Notes under the pieces: model-generated
The model's input: the letters and a program-made list of their open reading frames with translations, nothing else
Databases searched by the model: none
What the model was told of the DNA's origin: nothing
Shown: in pieces, positions 25,362 to 32,702 of the stretch
How the letters are laid out: each line of letters opens with the position of its first letter
How positions within the stretch are numbered: the first letter of the stretch is position 1
Made by a program: the position numbers and the translations under genes
Assembly: GCF_002261225.1 (NCBI RefSeq)
Contig: NZ_NEVM01000002.1
Coordinates: 1,529,391 to 1,593,390, forward strand
Length of the DNA: 64,000 nt
From: Bordetella genomosp. 10
GTDB taxonomy: Bacteria > Pseudomonadota > Gammaproteobacteria > Burkholderiales > Burkholderiaceae_B
Reading direction: 5' to 3'

Positions 25362-25792
25362 TCGCCATAGACGGCCTGGGCCCGCTTGGTGAAGGAATCG
25401 ATGAAGCTGGTGGCGATGCGGTTGAACACCGGCCCCACCACCATCTCCAGCGCCCGGTTGGAGAACTCGTATTCCATGGTGAACAGCACCTTGCATGCGT
25501 CCGGCGACAGCGCCTGGAAATACCAGTGGCCCACCAGCATGGAAAACGGCCCGTCGACCAGCTCCAGGTCGATGCGCTCCGGAAAGACGTGCTTGTTGCG
25601 GGTGCTGAAACGCTGCTTGAGCCCGGCGAAGCTGATGACGATGGATGCTTCCATGCCATGTTCGTCGCGCGAACGGACTTCGGCGCCGCCGCACCACGGC
25701 ATGAATTCAGGGTATTTTTCCACCCCGGCCACCAGTTCGAACATCTGGGCGTCGCTGTATGGCACGAGGACGGATCGTTGGACTTTGTGCAT
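25358..25792 (-). CDS. ratA: RatA/coenzyme Q-binding START-domain protein
   Basis: A 144-residue START-like (COQ10) fold protein: VPYSDAQMFELVAGVEKYPEFMPWCGG at the start, then SFAGLKQRFSTRN, DGPFSMLVGHWYF and a C-terminal helix with FNRIATSFIDSFTKRA. The family binds ubiquinone in some organisms; in E. coli RatA was reported to block 70S ribosome formation. It is coupled to rnfH and lies 68 nt from the divergent smpB, the conserved ratA-rnfH/smpB layout. Confidence 0.92.
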   Translation of the reverse strand: MHKVQRSVLVPYSDAQMFELVAGVEKYPEFMPWCGGAEVRSRDEHGMEASIVISFAGLKQRFSTRNKHVFPERIDLELVDGPFSMLVGHWYFQALSPDACKVLFTMEYEFSNRALEMVVGPVFNRIATSFIDSFTKRAQAVYGE

Positions 25793-25860
25793 CGACTATC
25801 GCAAATGGCTAGAATGACAGGATTTTAGCGGCTATACGCGCCGGCATGCGCCGGACCCCC

Positions 25861-26328
25861 ATGAGCATTATCGATAATCGCAAAGCAAGCCACGAATACT
25901 TCATCGAGGACCGCTACGAGGCCGGCCTGGTCCTGGAGGGCTGGGAGGTCAAGGCCATACGCGACAACCGCGTGCAGTTGAGCGACAGCCACGTGATCGT
26001 GCGCAATGGCGAACTGTTCCTCCTCAATATGCACGTCAGCCCGCTGCCGACGGCGTCCACCCACATCCATCCGGACGCCACGCGCACCCGCAAGCTGCTG
26101 CTGAAGGCAGAGGAAATCAGCAAGCTGATCGGCAAGGTGGAACAACGCGGCTATACCCTGGTGCCGCTGAATCTCCACTACAAGAACGGCCGCATCAAGC
26201 TGGACTTCGCGCTGGGCCGCGGCAAGAAGCTGCACGACAAGCGCGACACCGCGCGCGACAAGGACTGGGCGCGCGAGAAGGAACGCCTGATGAAGCACGA
26301 CACGCGCAACGCGCGCCGCGGCGACTGA
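25861..26328 (+). CDS. smpB: tmRNA-binding protein SmpB
   Basis: A 155-residue SsrA-binding protein: [22 protein letters not shown] start, [21 protein letters not shown] beta-barrel, and the basic tail [24 protein letters not shown] that reaches into the mRNA channel. It works with tmRNA in ribosome rescue. The family start MSIIDN at 25861 was preferred to an in-frame ATG at 25846. The gene converges with the stub sensor gene 23 nt downstream. Confidence 0.96.
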   Translation: MSIIDNRKASHEYFIEDRYEAGLVLEGWEVKAIRDNRVQLSDSHVIVRNGELFLLNMHVSPLPTASTHIHPDATRTRKLLLKAEEISKLIGKVEQRGYTLVPLNLHYKNGRIKLDFALGRGKKLHDKRDTARDKDWAREKERLMKHDTRNARRGD

Positions 26329-26351
26329 ACGGACGGGCGCGATGCCCGGCC

Positions 26352-27065
26352 TCAAGGCCGCCGCGGATCCTGGCGACCGCGGCTGTCCGCCACCGCCTTG
26401 CTGACGCGCTGCTCCAGCATCCGGTCGTGGATCATCAGGATCATGCCCAGCATGATCCCCGGCAGCGTCACCAGGCCGATCGAAAGGTAGATCGTATTGA
26501 CCGTCGACGACTGCCACAGGGCGCCGATGCCGTCCAGCCGCAGGAAGTAGACGACGGCGCGCCAGGCATGCATCAGCGCCAGCGCCCCCGCCATCGCCAC
26601 GGTGAAAACGTAGGGATAGGCCGCTTGGCCCGCTGGCCGATGGCGCAGCACCGTGACGGCGATCAGGCCCGCCATCAGTCCGCGCATCGTCGATACGATG
26701 GCGGTGCGCATGGAAAAATCCGTCGAGACGTACCAGAAGGCCGCCAGCGCCAGCGCGTACAGCAGGAGCAGGACGGCCAGTGCCGCCTTCGGCACGCCCA
26801 GGCCGAAGAACTGCCGCACGGCCACGAAATAGAGCGCCATATCGACGCCCAGCAGGACGCCGCCCAGTAGGCGCACCGGCACCGGCAGGCCCCCGGCCAG
26901 CAGCGGCGGGGCCGCGGTCAGCGCAACCGCGACGCATGTCACGGCCGCCCCGCAGGCTGTCGTCGCCACGCCGGGGATGCCGCTGCGGGAAAGGGAGAAC
27001 AGCATCCCCATCATCAGCAGGCAGATGATGATGACGCTGGTCAGCCACAAGGCGGGGGTTGGCAT
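26352..27065 (-). CDS. Membrane sensor stub, paralogue of the two upstream GGDEF proteins without a cyclase domain
   Basis: A 237-residue polytopic membrane protein. Its whole length aligns by eye with the N-terminal 225 residues of the two next genes: SRSGIPGV, AVRQFFG, FWYVSTDFSMRT, AYPYVFTVAM, RAVVYFLRLD and LPGIMLGMILMIHDRML occur in the same order. About six or seven helices are expected. The protein ends with a short basic tail (SRGRQDPRRP) just where the others enter their GGDEF domain. No cyclase remnant is left before the convergent smpB end 23 nt away. It could be a decoy, a dimer partner or a decaying copy. It follows its paralogue by 18 nt and is probably co-transcribed. Confidence 0.8.
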   Translation of the reverse strand: MPTPALWLTSVIIICLLMMGMLFSLSRSGIPGVATTACGAAVTCVAVALTAAPPLLAGGLPVPVRLLGGVLLGVDMALYFVAVRQFFGLGVPKAALAVLLLLYALALAAFWYVSTDFSMRTAIVSTMRGLMAGLIAVTVLRHRPAGQAAYPYVFTVAMAGALALMHAWRAVVYFLRLDGIGALWQSSTVNTIYLSIGLVTLPGIMLGMILMIHDRMLEQRVSKAVADSRGRQDPRRP

Positions 27066-27083
27066 ATTCCGTTCTCCTTCGGG

Positions 27084-28268
27084 TCACGCATGGACATTCC
27101 AGGATGTTGCCGTGGGACATGCCACGATGCGGCCGCGCCCGTCCTCCCTGGCGCGCCGCAGCGCCTGGCCGGCGCGCTCGGCCACCGCCTGCGCGCTCTC
27201 CTGCCCGTCCCACTCCACCAGGCCCGCGCTGAAGGTATAGGCCACCGACCAATGGCCTTGCTCGCACGCGTTCTCGCGCACCGCGCGCAGCAGTTTTTCG
27301 CTCGCCAGCAGCGCCCCGTCGATGCGGAGGTCGGGATAGAGGATTCCGAACCGCTCGTCGTCGATCCGGCCGATGAAATCCTCCTGGCGCAGCACGCCCG
27401 CCGCCAGCGCGGTGAAATGCCGCAGCACCGCATCGCCCAGCAGGTGCCCGTAGGTGTCGTTGATCTGCCGGAAGCGATCGATATCCAGCACCAGCAGGGA
27501 GAACCGCTGGTTGCCGCGGGTGGCGCGGGCCACGGTCTTCTCCACCAGCAGCCGCCACGCCTTGCGCGACAGCACGCCGGTCACGCTATCCGTATTCGCC
27601 TCGTTCTCCCGCTCGGACAGCATGCGGTCGTGCGCCATGACGATCATCCCCAGCGTGAGGCCCGGCAGCGTGAAGACGCCCACCGCCAGGAACGTCATCT
27701 GGAAGATCGAGGTCTGGTGCATCGCCTCGATGGGGTCCACGTGCAGGAAGTAGACCACCGTGCGCAAGGCGTGGGCGACGGCCTGGAGCGACGACATGCC
27801 CAGCGCGAACAGATACGGATAGGCCGGCCGGTGCAGCGGCCGGTTGCGCAGCACCGTGACGGCCATCGCCACCGTCAAGGTGCAATGGGTGACCGAAATG
27901 ATCACGGTCCTGGCCGAGAAACTGCGCCACACGTACCAGAACAGCGCCAGGCCGACCGCCTCCAGGATGACGATCAGGATCAATCCCCGGATGGGAGCGG
28001 CGAGGCCGAAGAACCATCGTATCGCGACCACGTACAGCGCCATCGCGGCCCCGAGCATGGTATTGCCCACCACGATGCCGATGAACGGCGGCAGCAGCGG
28101 CTGCAGGACGATGACCAGCACCGAGACCACCGTCAACGAGGTGGCGACGATGCATGCCCTCACGCCGGGAACGCCGGCGCGCGCGAAGGTGGCGAGCCCC
28201 GCCAGCATCAGGAGGCAGACCAGCATCGCGACGACCATCATGAGAGTGGGGCCGCTCATTTGTCCCAT
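27084..28268 (-). CDS. Membrane protein with degenerate GGDEF domain retaining the RxxD site
   Basis: A 394-residue protein: membrane sensor module (about 1-215) then a GGDEF-type domain (about 225-385). The metal-binding Asp262 and the DRFRQINDTYGHLLGDA helix are kept, but the signature loop reads DDERF (303-307) instead of GG(D/E)EF, so cyclase activity is unlikely. A canonical inhibitory-site motif RQED sits at 294-297, with exactly five residues between its Asp and the signature, as in PleD. This is the pattern of c-di-GMP receptors derived from cyclases. It lies between the intact paralogue (15 nt gap) and the stub (18 nt gap). The ATG at 28268 was used; one at 28259 is possible. Confidence 0.85.
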   Translation of the reverse strand: MGQMSGPTLMMVVAMLVCLLMLAGLATFARAGVPGVRACIVATSLTVVSVLVIVLQPLLPPFIGIVVGNTMLGAAMALYVVAIRWFFGLAAPIRGLILIVILEAVGLALFWYVWRSFSARTVIISVTHCTLTVAMAVTVLRNRPLHRPAYPYLFALGMSSLQAVAHALRTVVYFLHVDPIEAMHQTSIFQMTFLAVGVFTLPGLTLGMIVMAHDRMLSERENEANTDSVTGVLSRKAWRLLVEKTVARATRGNQRFSLLVLDIDRFRQINDTYGHLLGDAVLRHFTALAAGVLRQEDFIGRIDDERFGILYPDLRIDGALLASEKLLRAVRENACEQGHWSVAYTFSAGLVEWDGQESAQAVAERAGQALRRAREDGRGRIVACPTATSWNVHA

Positions 28269-28283
28269 GGATTTCCCGACCGC

Positions 28284-29432
28284 TCAGCGCCGCACGACGA
28301 TGCGGTCGCGGCCCCCTTCTTTCGCGGCATACAAGGCCTGGTCGGCGCGCTGGGCCATCGCCTGCGCGTCTTCCTCGCCGTCCCACTCCACCAGGCCGCC
28401 GCTGAAGGTGTAGCTGATGGAACGGCTGCCATGGCCGCAAGGGGAGCCGCGCACCATCCGCAGCAGCGTCTCGCTGGCGAACAAGGCGGCGTCGATGCGG
28501 GTGTCCGGGAAAAGCACGACGAATTCCTCGCCGCCGATGCGGCCGACGATGTCCTCCTCGGGCAGCACGTTGACGGCCAGGGCGCCGAAGTGCTGCAGCA
28601 CGGCGTCGCCCAGCAGGTGGCCGTAGGTATCGTTGATGTGCTTGAAGCGGTCGATGTCCAGCATCAACAGGGAAAGCCGCCGGTCGTTGCGGGCGGCCTG
28701 GGCCAGGATTTTTTCCGCCAGCAGCCACCACGCCTTGCGCGACAGCACGCCGGTCAGGTAGTCCGTGTTCACCTCGGTCTCGCGCTCGGCCAGCATGCGG
28801 TCGTGGATCATCAGGATCATCGCCAGCGTCAGGCCCGGCAAGGCCATGATGCCCACGACCAGGAAGGCGATCTGCACCGGCGAGGACTCCGCCAGCGAGC
28901 CCACGGCGTCGATGCGGAGCATGTAGACCACGGCCCGCACCGCGTAGCCCACCGCCACGAACATCGACACGCCCACCGCGAACACGTAGGGATAGGCGGG
29001 CCGGCCATAAGGGGTGTTGCGCAGGACCGTGATGCCCACCGCCGCGGCCAGCACCGAGTACATGATGGAGACGAGCAGGACGCGGGCCGTGAAATCGCGC
29101 CATACGTACCAGAACAGGACCAGCCCGGTGAACTGCACTACCAGCGCCACCACCGACGCCGTCACCGGCACGGACCGGCCGAAGAACTGCCTGACCGCCG
29201 CCAGGTACAGGAGCATGCCCACGCCCATCAGCATATTGGCGACGATGATGCCGATCACGGGCGGCAGCATGGGCTGGGCGGAGATCAGCAATATCCCCAG
29301 CGCGGTGGCGAAGGACGCCTGGATACACGCGTTGACGCCGGGGATGCCGCTGCGCGCGAGCGAACCCAGCACGCCCAGCATGAGCACGCTGGCCAACCCC
29401 ATGACGATGAACAGCGTCGTGACTCCGACCAT
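28284..29432 (-). CDS. Membrane-bound diguanylate cyclase (GGEEF)
   Basis: A 382-residue protein. The N-terminal 215 residues form the polytopic sensor module shared with the two downstream genes; its conserved pieces include SLARSGIPGVNACIQ, RQFFG, FWYVWRDFTAR and RPAYPYVFAVG. The GGDEF domain (about 222-378) is intact: DIDRFKHINDTYGHLLGDA with Asp259/261, and GGEEF at 300-304. It should make c-di-GMP from two GTP. The inhibitory-site position reads PEED (291-294), so product inhibition through that site is not expected. It begins 24 nt after the SPFH protein gene and is probably in the same operon. The input signal is unknown. Confidence 0.9.
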   Translation of the reverse strand: MVGVTTLFIVMGLASVLMLGVLGSLARSGIPGVNACIQASFATALGILLISAQPMLPPVIGIIVANMLMGVGMLLYLAAVRQFFGRSVPVTASVVALVVQFTGLVLFWYVWRDFTARVLLVSIMYSVLAAAVGITVLRNTPYGRPAYPYVFAVGVSMFVAVGYAVRAVVYMLRIDAVGSLAESSPVQIAFLVVGIMALPGLTLAMILMIHDRMLAERETEVNTDYLTGVLSRKAWWLLAEKILAQAARNDRRLSLLMLDIDRFKHINDTYGHLLGDAVLQHFGALAVNVLPEEDIVGRIGGEEFVVLFPDTRIDAALFASETLLRMVRGSPCGHGSRSISYTFSGGLVEWDGEEDAQAMAQRADQALYAAKEGGRDRIVVRR

Positions 29433-29456
29433 TTCTATGACCGCGCGGTCGCGGCC

Positions 29457-30380
29457 TTAGCGCGGCGCCGCCTTGACGATGGACATCGCCGTGGCGACCA
29501 TGCTGCCCATATCCGCCACGTTGGCCGGCAGGATCAGGGTATTGCCCTGCTTGGCCACGTTGCCGAAGGCCTCGACGTAGCGTTCCGCCACCTTCAGGTT
29601 GACGGCCTCCATGCCACCGGGCTGGCGCACCGCCTCCGCCACCTGCGTGATGGCCTTGGCGGTGGCCTCGGCGATCGCCAGCACGGCGGCCGCCTCGCCC
29701 TGGGCCTGGTTGATCTGGGCCTGCTTTTCGCCCTCGGAGCGGGCGATCGCCGCCTCGCGTTCACCGGTGGCGATATTGATCTGTTCCTGGCGGCGGCCTT
29801 CGGAGGCGGCGATCAGCGCGCGCTTCTCGCGTTCGGCGGTGATCTGCGCCTGCATGGCCCGCAGGATTTCATTGGGTGGGGTCAGGTCCTTGATCTCGTA
29901 GCGCAGCACCTTGACACCCCAGTTCAGGGCCGCCTCGTCCAGCGACGCCACGATGGTGGTGTTGATGAACTCGCGCTCTTCGAAAGTGCGGTCCAGCTCC
30001 AGCTTGCCGATCACCGAACGCAGCGTGGTCTGCGACAACTGGGTGATGGCGGAAATGTAGTTGGACGAACCGTAGGAGGCCCGCATCGGATCGGTGACCT
30101 GGAAATACAGCACGCCGTCGACCTGCAACTGGGTATTGTCGCGCGTGATGCAGACCTGGCTGGGCACGTCCAGCGGAATTTCCTTGAGGGAATGCTTGTA
30201 GGCCACCCGCTCGACGAAGGGAATCACGAACCCCGCGCCGGGCGACAGCACCCGGTCGAACTTGCCGAGCCGTTCGACGACCCAGGCATGCTGCTGCGGC
30301 ACGATGGCGATCGCCCGCACGATGATCAGCACCACGAGCAGGACCAGGACTATCAGGACGATGGAAGAAGGATCGAGCAT
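29457..30380 (-). CDS. SPFH/stomatin-like membrane protein (QmcA type)
   Basis: A 307-residue protein. One N-terminal helix (about 6-26) is followed by the SPFH/band-7 domain (VPQQHAWVVERLGKFDRVLSPG and LDVPSQVCITRDNTQLQVDG), then a long Ala/Glu-rich coiled coil (about 190-250: AEREKRALIAASEGRRQEQI). Such proteins form large cage-like oligomers and mark membrane microdomains; the NfeD partner lies just upstream, as in most bacteria. The ATG at 30380 has AAAGG 9 nt before it; a GTG three codons earlier is the alternative. The run nfeD-SPFH-GGEEF-degenerate GGDEF-stub on one strand with gaps of 15-51 nt suggests one operon. Confidence 0.92.
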   Translation of the reverse strand: MLDPSSIVLIVLVLLVVLIIVRAIAIVPQQHAWVVERLGKFDRVLSPGAGFVIPFVERVAYKHSLKEIPLDVPSQVCITRDNTQLQVDGVLYFQVTDPMRASYGSSNYISAITQLSQTTLRSVIGKLELDRTFEEREFINTTIVASLDEAALNWGVKVLRYEIKDLTPPNEILRAMQAQITAEREKRALIAASEGRRQEQINIATGEREAAIARSEGEKQAQINQAQGEAAAVLAIAEATAKAITQVAEAVRQPGGMEAVNLKVAERYVEAFGNVAKQGNTLILPANVADMGSMVATAMSIVKAAPR

Positions 30381-30431
30381 GGCGAACACCTTTGGATACC
30401 GGGTGGGGAACTTGAGGATCGGCTTCGGGAA

Positions 30432-30866
30432 TCAGGACCGGGCCGGCGTGGCGCGGGGCGCGACGATGAGGCTGCTGCCGCGGACCGCCGTGATGACGAA
30501 TTCACCGCCTTGGGGGGTATTGCCGGGCGCCAGTTCCACCTGCCAACTGGCGCCGCGGTATTGCACCCGGGCCATGCCGTCCGCGTCCCAGGCATCGACG
30601 CGCACCACCTGGCCGATGTCCAGGTTGACGTCCGCGTTGCGCGCGGCGTCGACCTCGCGCTTTTTCAGGACGCCGGTGCGCCGCAAGAGGAACAGGCCCG
30701 CCAGCGCGACGATGCTGCAAGCCAGCAGTTGCGCTTCGAGGCTGACGCCGCCGGCCGCGGCCAGCCCGCCGGCCGCCAGGCCGACGGCGACCAGCAACAG
30801 ATAGAAGGTCCCGCTGGCGATTTCCCCGATCAACGCGAGGACAGCCAATCCGAACCAGATCCACAT
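30432..30866 (-). CDS. NfeD-like membrane protein, partner of the SPFH protein
   Basis: A 144-residue short-form NfeD (NfeD1b type): two or three N-terminal helices (about 4-70), then an OB-fold domain (about 85-140) with VVRVDAWDADGMARVQYRGASWQVEL. The start at 30866 has GGAG 9 nt upstream. NfeD proteins pair with SPFH proteins, and the OB-fold is thought to cap or recruit partners. A TACAAT -10-like sequence lies on the minus strand at 30924-30919, upstream of the gene, with no clear -35. It is divergent from the amidotransferase gene. Confidence 0.9.
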   Translation of the reverse strand: MWIWFGLAVLALIGEIASGTFYLLLVAVGLAAGGLAAAGGVSLEAQLLACSIVALAGLFLLRRTGVLKKREVDAARNADVNLDIGQVVRVDAWDADGMARVQYRGASWQVELAPGNTPQGGEFVITAVRGSSLIVAPRATPARS

Positions 30867-31027
30867 AGACACGTTCTCCGCGAGACAGGGGAACCAGGCG
30901 CGGGCCTGGCCGGGGGTGATTGTACGATTTTGGGCTGATCCCTGCGGACCTCGCGCCGGCACGCTGGATTATCATGTCGTTGACGCTTCCCGTCCCCTTC
31001 CCGCCTGCCCGCGCCACGACACCGACC

Positions 31028-31762
31028 ATGAACCGCTCCGGCCTCCCCGTTCTCATTCTCCACACCGGCGATCCCAATCCCAGCCTCACGGAACGCTTCG
31101 GCGGCTATGCCGATTTCATGAAGGCGGCCGCCGGCCTGGACGACACCGACGTGCATGTCGTGCCGGTTTTCCTCGGCGAACGGCCGCGCGAGGCGCGGCA
31201 TTACCGCGCCGCGCTGATCACCGGCTCGCCGGCCAACGTGACGGACCGCGATGCCTGGGGCGAGGAAACGGCCGACTGGCTGCGCCAGGCCGCCCGCGAC
31301 GGCCTGCCCATGTTCGGCATCTGCTACGGGCACCAGTTGCTGGCCCATGCCCTCGGGGGACGGGTCGATTACAACCCCGCCGGCCGCGAGATCGGCACCC
31401 GCCAGCTCGAACTGGTGGCCGACGACCCGCTGCTGGAGGGCCTGCCGCGCGCCTTCCCGGTGCAGACCATGCACGAACAGACCGTGGTCGAACTGCCACC
31501 GGGCGCCCGGGTGCTGGCGCGCTCCGCCATGGACGGCTGCCAGTTGCTGCGCCTGGCGCCCCATATCGTGTCCACGCAATTCCATCCGGAATTCGGCGTG
31601 GACTTCATGCGCGAGCATTTGCGCCAGTATGCCGAACGCTATGCGCGGGAAAACATCGATGCCGGCGCGGTCGCCGGCGAGCTGCGGGCGACGCCGGAAT
31701 CCGCCGGCCTGCTGCGCCGCTTCCTCCAGCTCTACGCTACCGACGCGGCCCTGGCGGCCTGA
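31028..31762 (+). CDS. Class I glutamine amidotransferase-like protein
   Basis: A 244-residue stand-alone GATase domain. The nucleophile elbow FGICYGHQLLAHALGG carries Cys99, and TQFHPEF carries His186 and Glu188, so the triad is complete. Stand-alone members of this group (GMP synthase glutamine amidotransferase-like, YfeJ/gamma-glutamyl peptidase type) may act on gamma-glutamyl compounds. The start at 31028 (MNRSGLPVLILHTGDP) fits the family; an ATG at 30974 is also in frame. The substrate and partner are unknown. Confidence 0.85.
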   Translation: MNRSGLPVLILHTGDPNPSLTERFGGYADFMKAAAGLDDTDVHVVPVFLGERPREARHYRAALITGSPANVTDRDAWGEETADWLRQAARDGLPMFGICYGHQLLAHALGGRVDYNPAGREIGTRQLELVADDPLLEGLPRAFPVQTMHEQTVVELPPGARVLARSAMDGCQLLRLAPHIVSTQFHPEFGVDFMREHLRQYAERYARENIDAGAVAGELRATPESAGLLRRFLQLYATDAALAA

Positions 31763-31847
31763 AGCGCAACAAGCGGAGTGACGGGGGCGGCCGCCGTTGC
31801 GAAGATAGGACCATTACGCATCGCCATGCGCCCGCACGGAGTCCACC

Positions 31848-32696
31848 ATGATGAATGACAATGCCATGTCCGCCCCCCGCCATGCCGCCCTGGTCGAACA
31901 GGCCTGCCGCGCCATGGAGGCCGGCGAGACGCCGGACCTGGCGGCCCTGGCCGAGCAGGCCGGGCTGAGCCGCTTCCACTTCCATCGCGTCTTCAAGTCC
32001 ATGACCGGGATCACCCCCAAGGCCTATGCCACCGCCTTGCGCGCCGCGCGCACCCGGCGCGAACTGGACCAGGGGGCCAGCATCACCCAGGCCCTGTACG
32101 ACGGCGGTTTCAATTCCAGCGGCCGCTTCTACGAAAACACCGCCGCCATGCTGGGCATGACGCCCACGCAACGGCGCCGCGGCGGCGCCGGCCTGGAGAT
32201 CCGCTTCGCGGTCGCCCAATGCGCGCTGGGCGCGCTGCTGGTGGCGGCCACGGCCAAGGGCATCTGCGAAATCGCGCTGGGAGACGACGCCCCGGCGCTG
32301 GTGCGGGACCTGCAGGACCGCTATCCGCAAGCGACGCTGGAAGGCGCGGACGACGAATTCAAGCATTGGGTGGCCGCCGTGGTCGGTTTCGTCGAGAACC
32401 CGGCGCAAGGGCTGGACCTGCCGATGGACGTGCGCGGCACGGCCTTCCAGCAGCGGGTGTGGCAGGCCCTGCGCGCCATTCCGCCCGGCACCACCGTCAC
32501 CTATACCGAAGTGGCGCGGCGCATCGGCGCGCCCTCTTCCGTGCGCGCGGTGGCGCGCGCCTGCGCCACCAATCCCCTGGCGCTGGTCATCCCCTGCCAC
32601 CGCGTGGTCCGGCAGGACGGCGCGATGGCGGGCTACCGCTGGGGCGTCGCGCGCAAGCTGGAGCTGATTACGCGCGAGGCCGCGGCACGGAAGTGA
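31848..32696 (+). CDS. AraC-type HTH fused to O6-methylguanine-DNA methyltransferase (Ada-like, without the N-terminal Ada domain)
   Basis: A 282-residue fusion. An AraC-type DNA-binding domain at about 12-108 (LAEQAGLSRFHFHRVFKSMTG, GGFNSSGRFYENTAAMLGMTP) is followed by an MGMT N-domain and the methyltransferase domain (about 195-282) with acceptor Cys250 in IPCHRVV. It would take methyl groups from O6-methylguanine. Compared with E. coli Ada (354 residues), the N-terminal zinc/methylphosphotriester domain is missing, so the usual methylation switch that turns Ada into an activator is absent. The start is preceded by GGAG at good distance. How its HTH is controlled is open. Confidence 0.92.
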   Translation: MMNDNAMSAPRHAALVEQACRAMEAGETPDLAALAEQAGLSRFHFHRVFKSMTGITPKAYATALRAARTRRELDQGASITQALYDGGFNSSGRFYENTAAMLGMTPTQRRRGGAGLEIRFAVAQCALGALLVAATAKGICEIALGDDAPALVRDLQDRYPQATLEGADDEFKHWVAAVVGFVENPAQGLDLPMDVRGTAFQQRVWQALRAIPPGTTVTYTEVARRIGAPSSVRAVARACATNPLALVIPCHRVVRQDGAMAGYRWGVARKLELITREAAARK

Positions 32697-32702
32697 CCTG
32701 GC

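Noticed and set aside
27090..30938. A very long open frame (1282 codons) on the plus strand, antisense to the GGDEF cluster and the SPFH gene
   Set aside because: Its translation is rich in His, Arg, Gln and Asp with no domain. The minus-strand genes have clear family motifs. Long antisense frames are expected in such GC-rich DNA.
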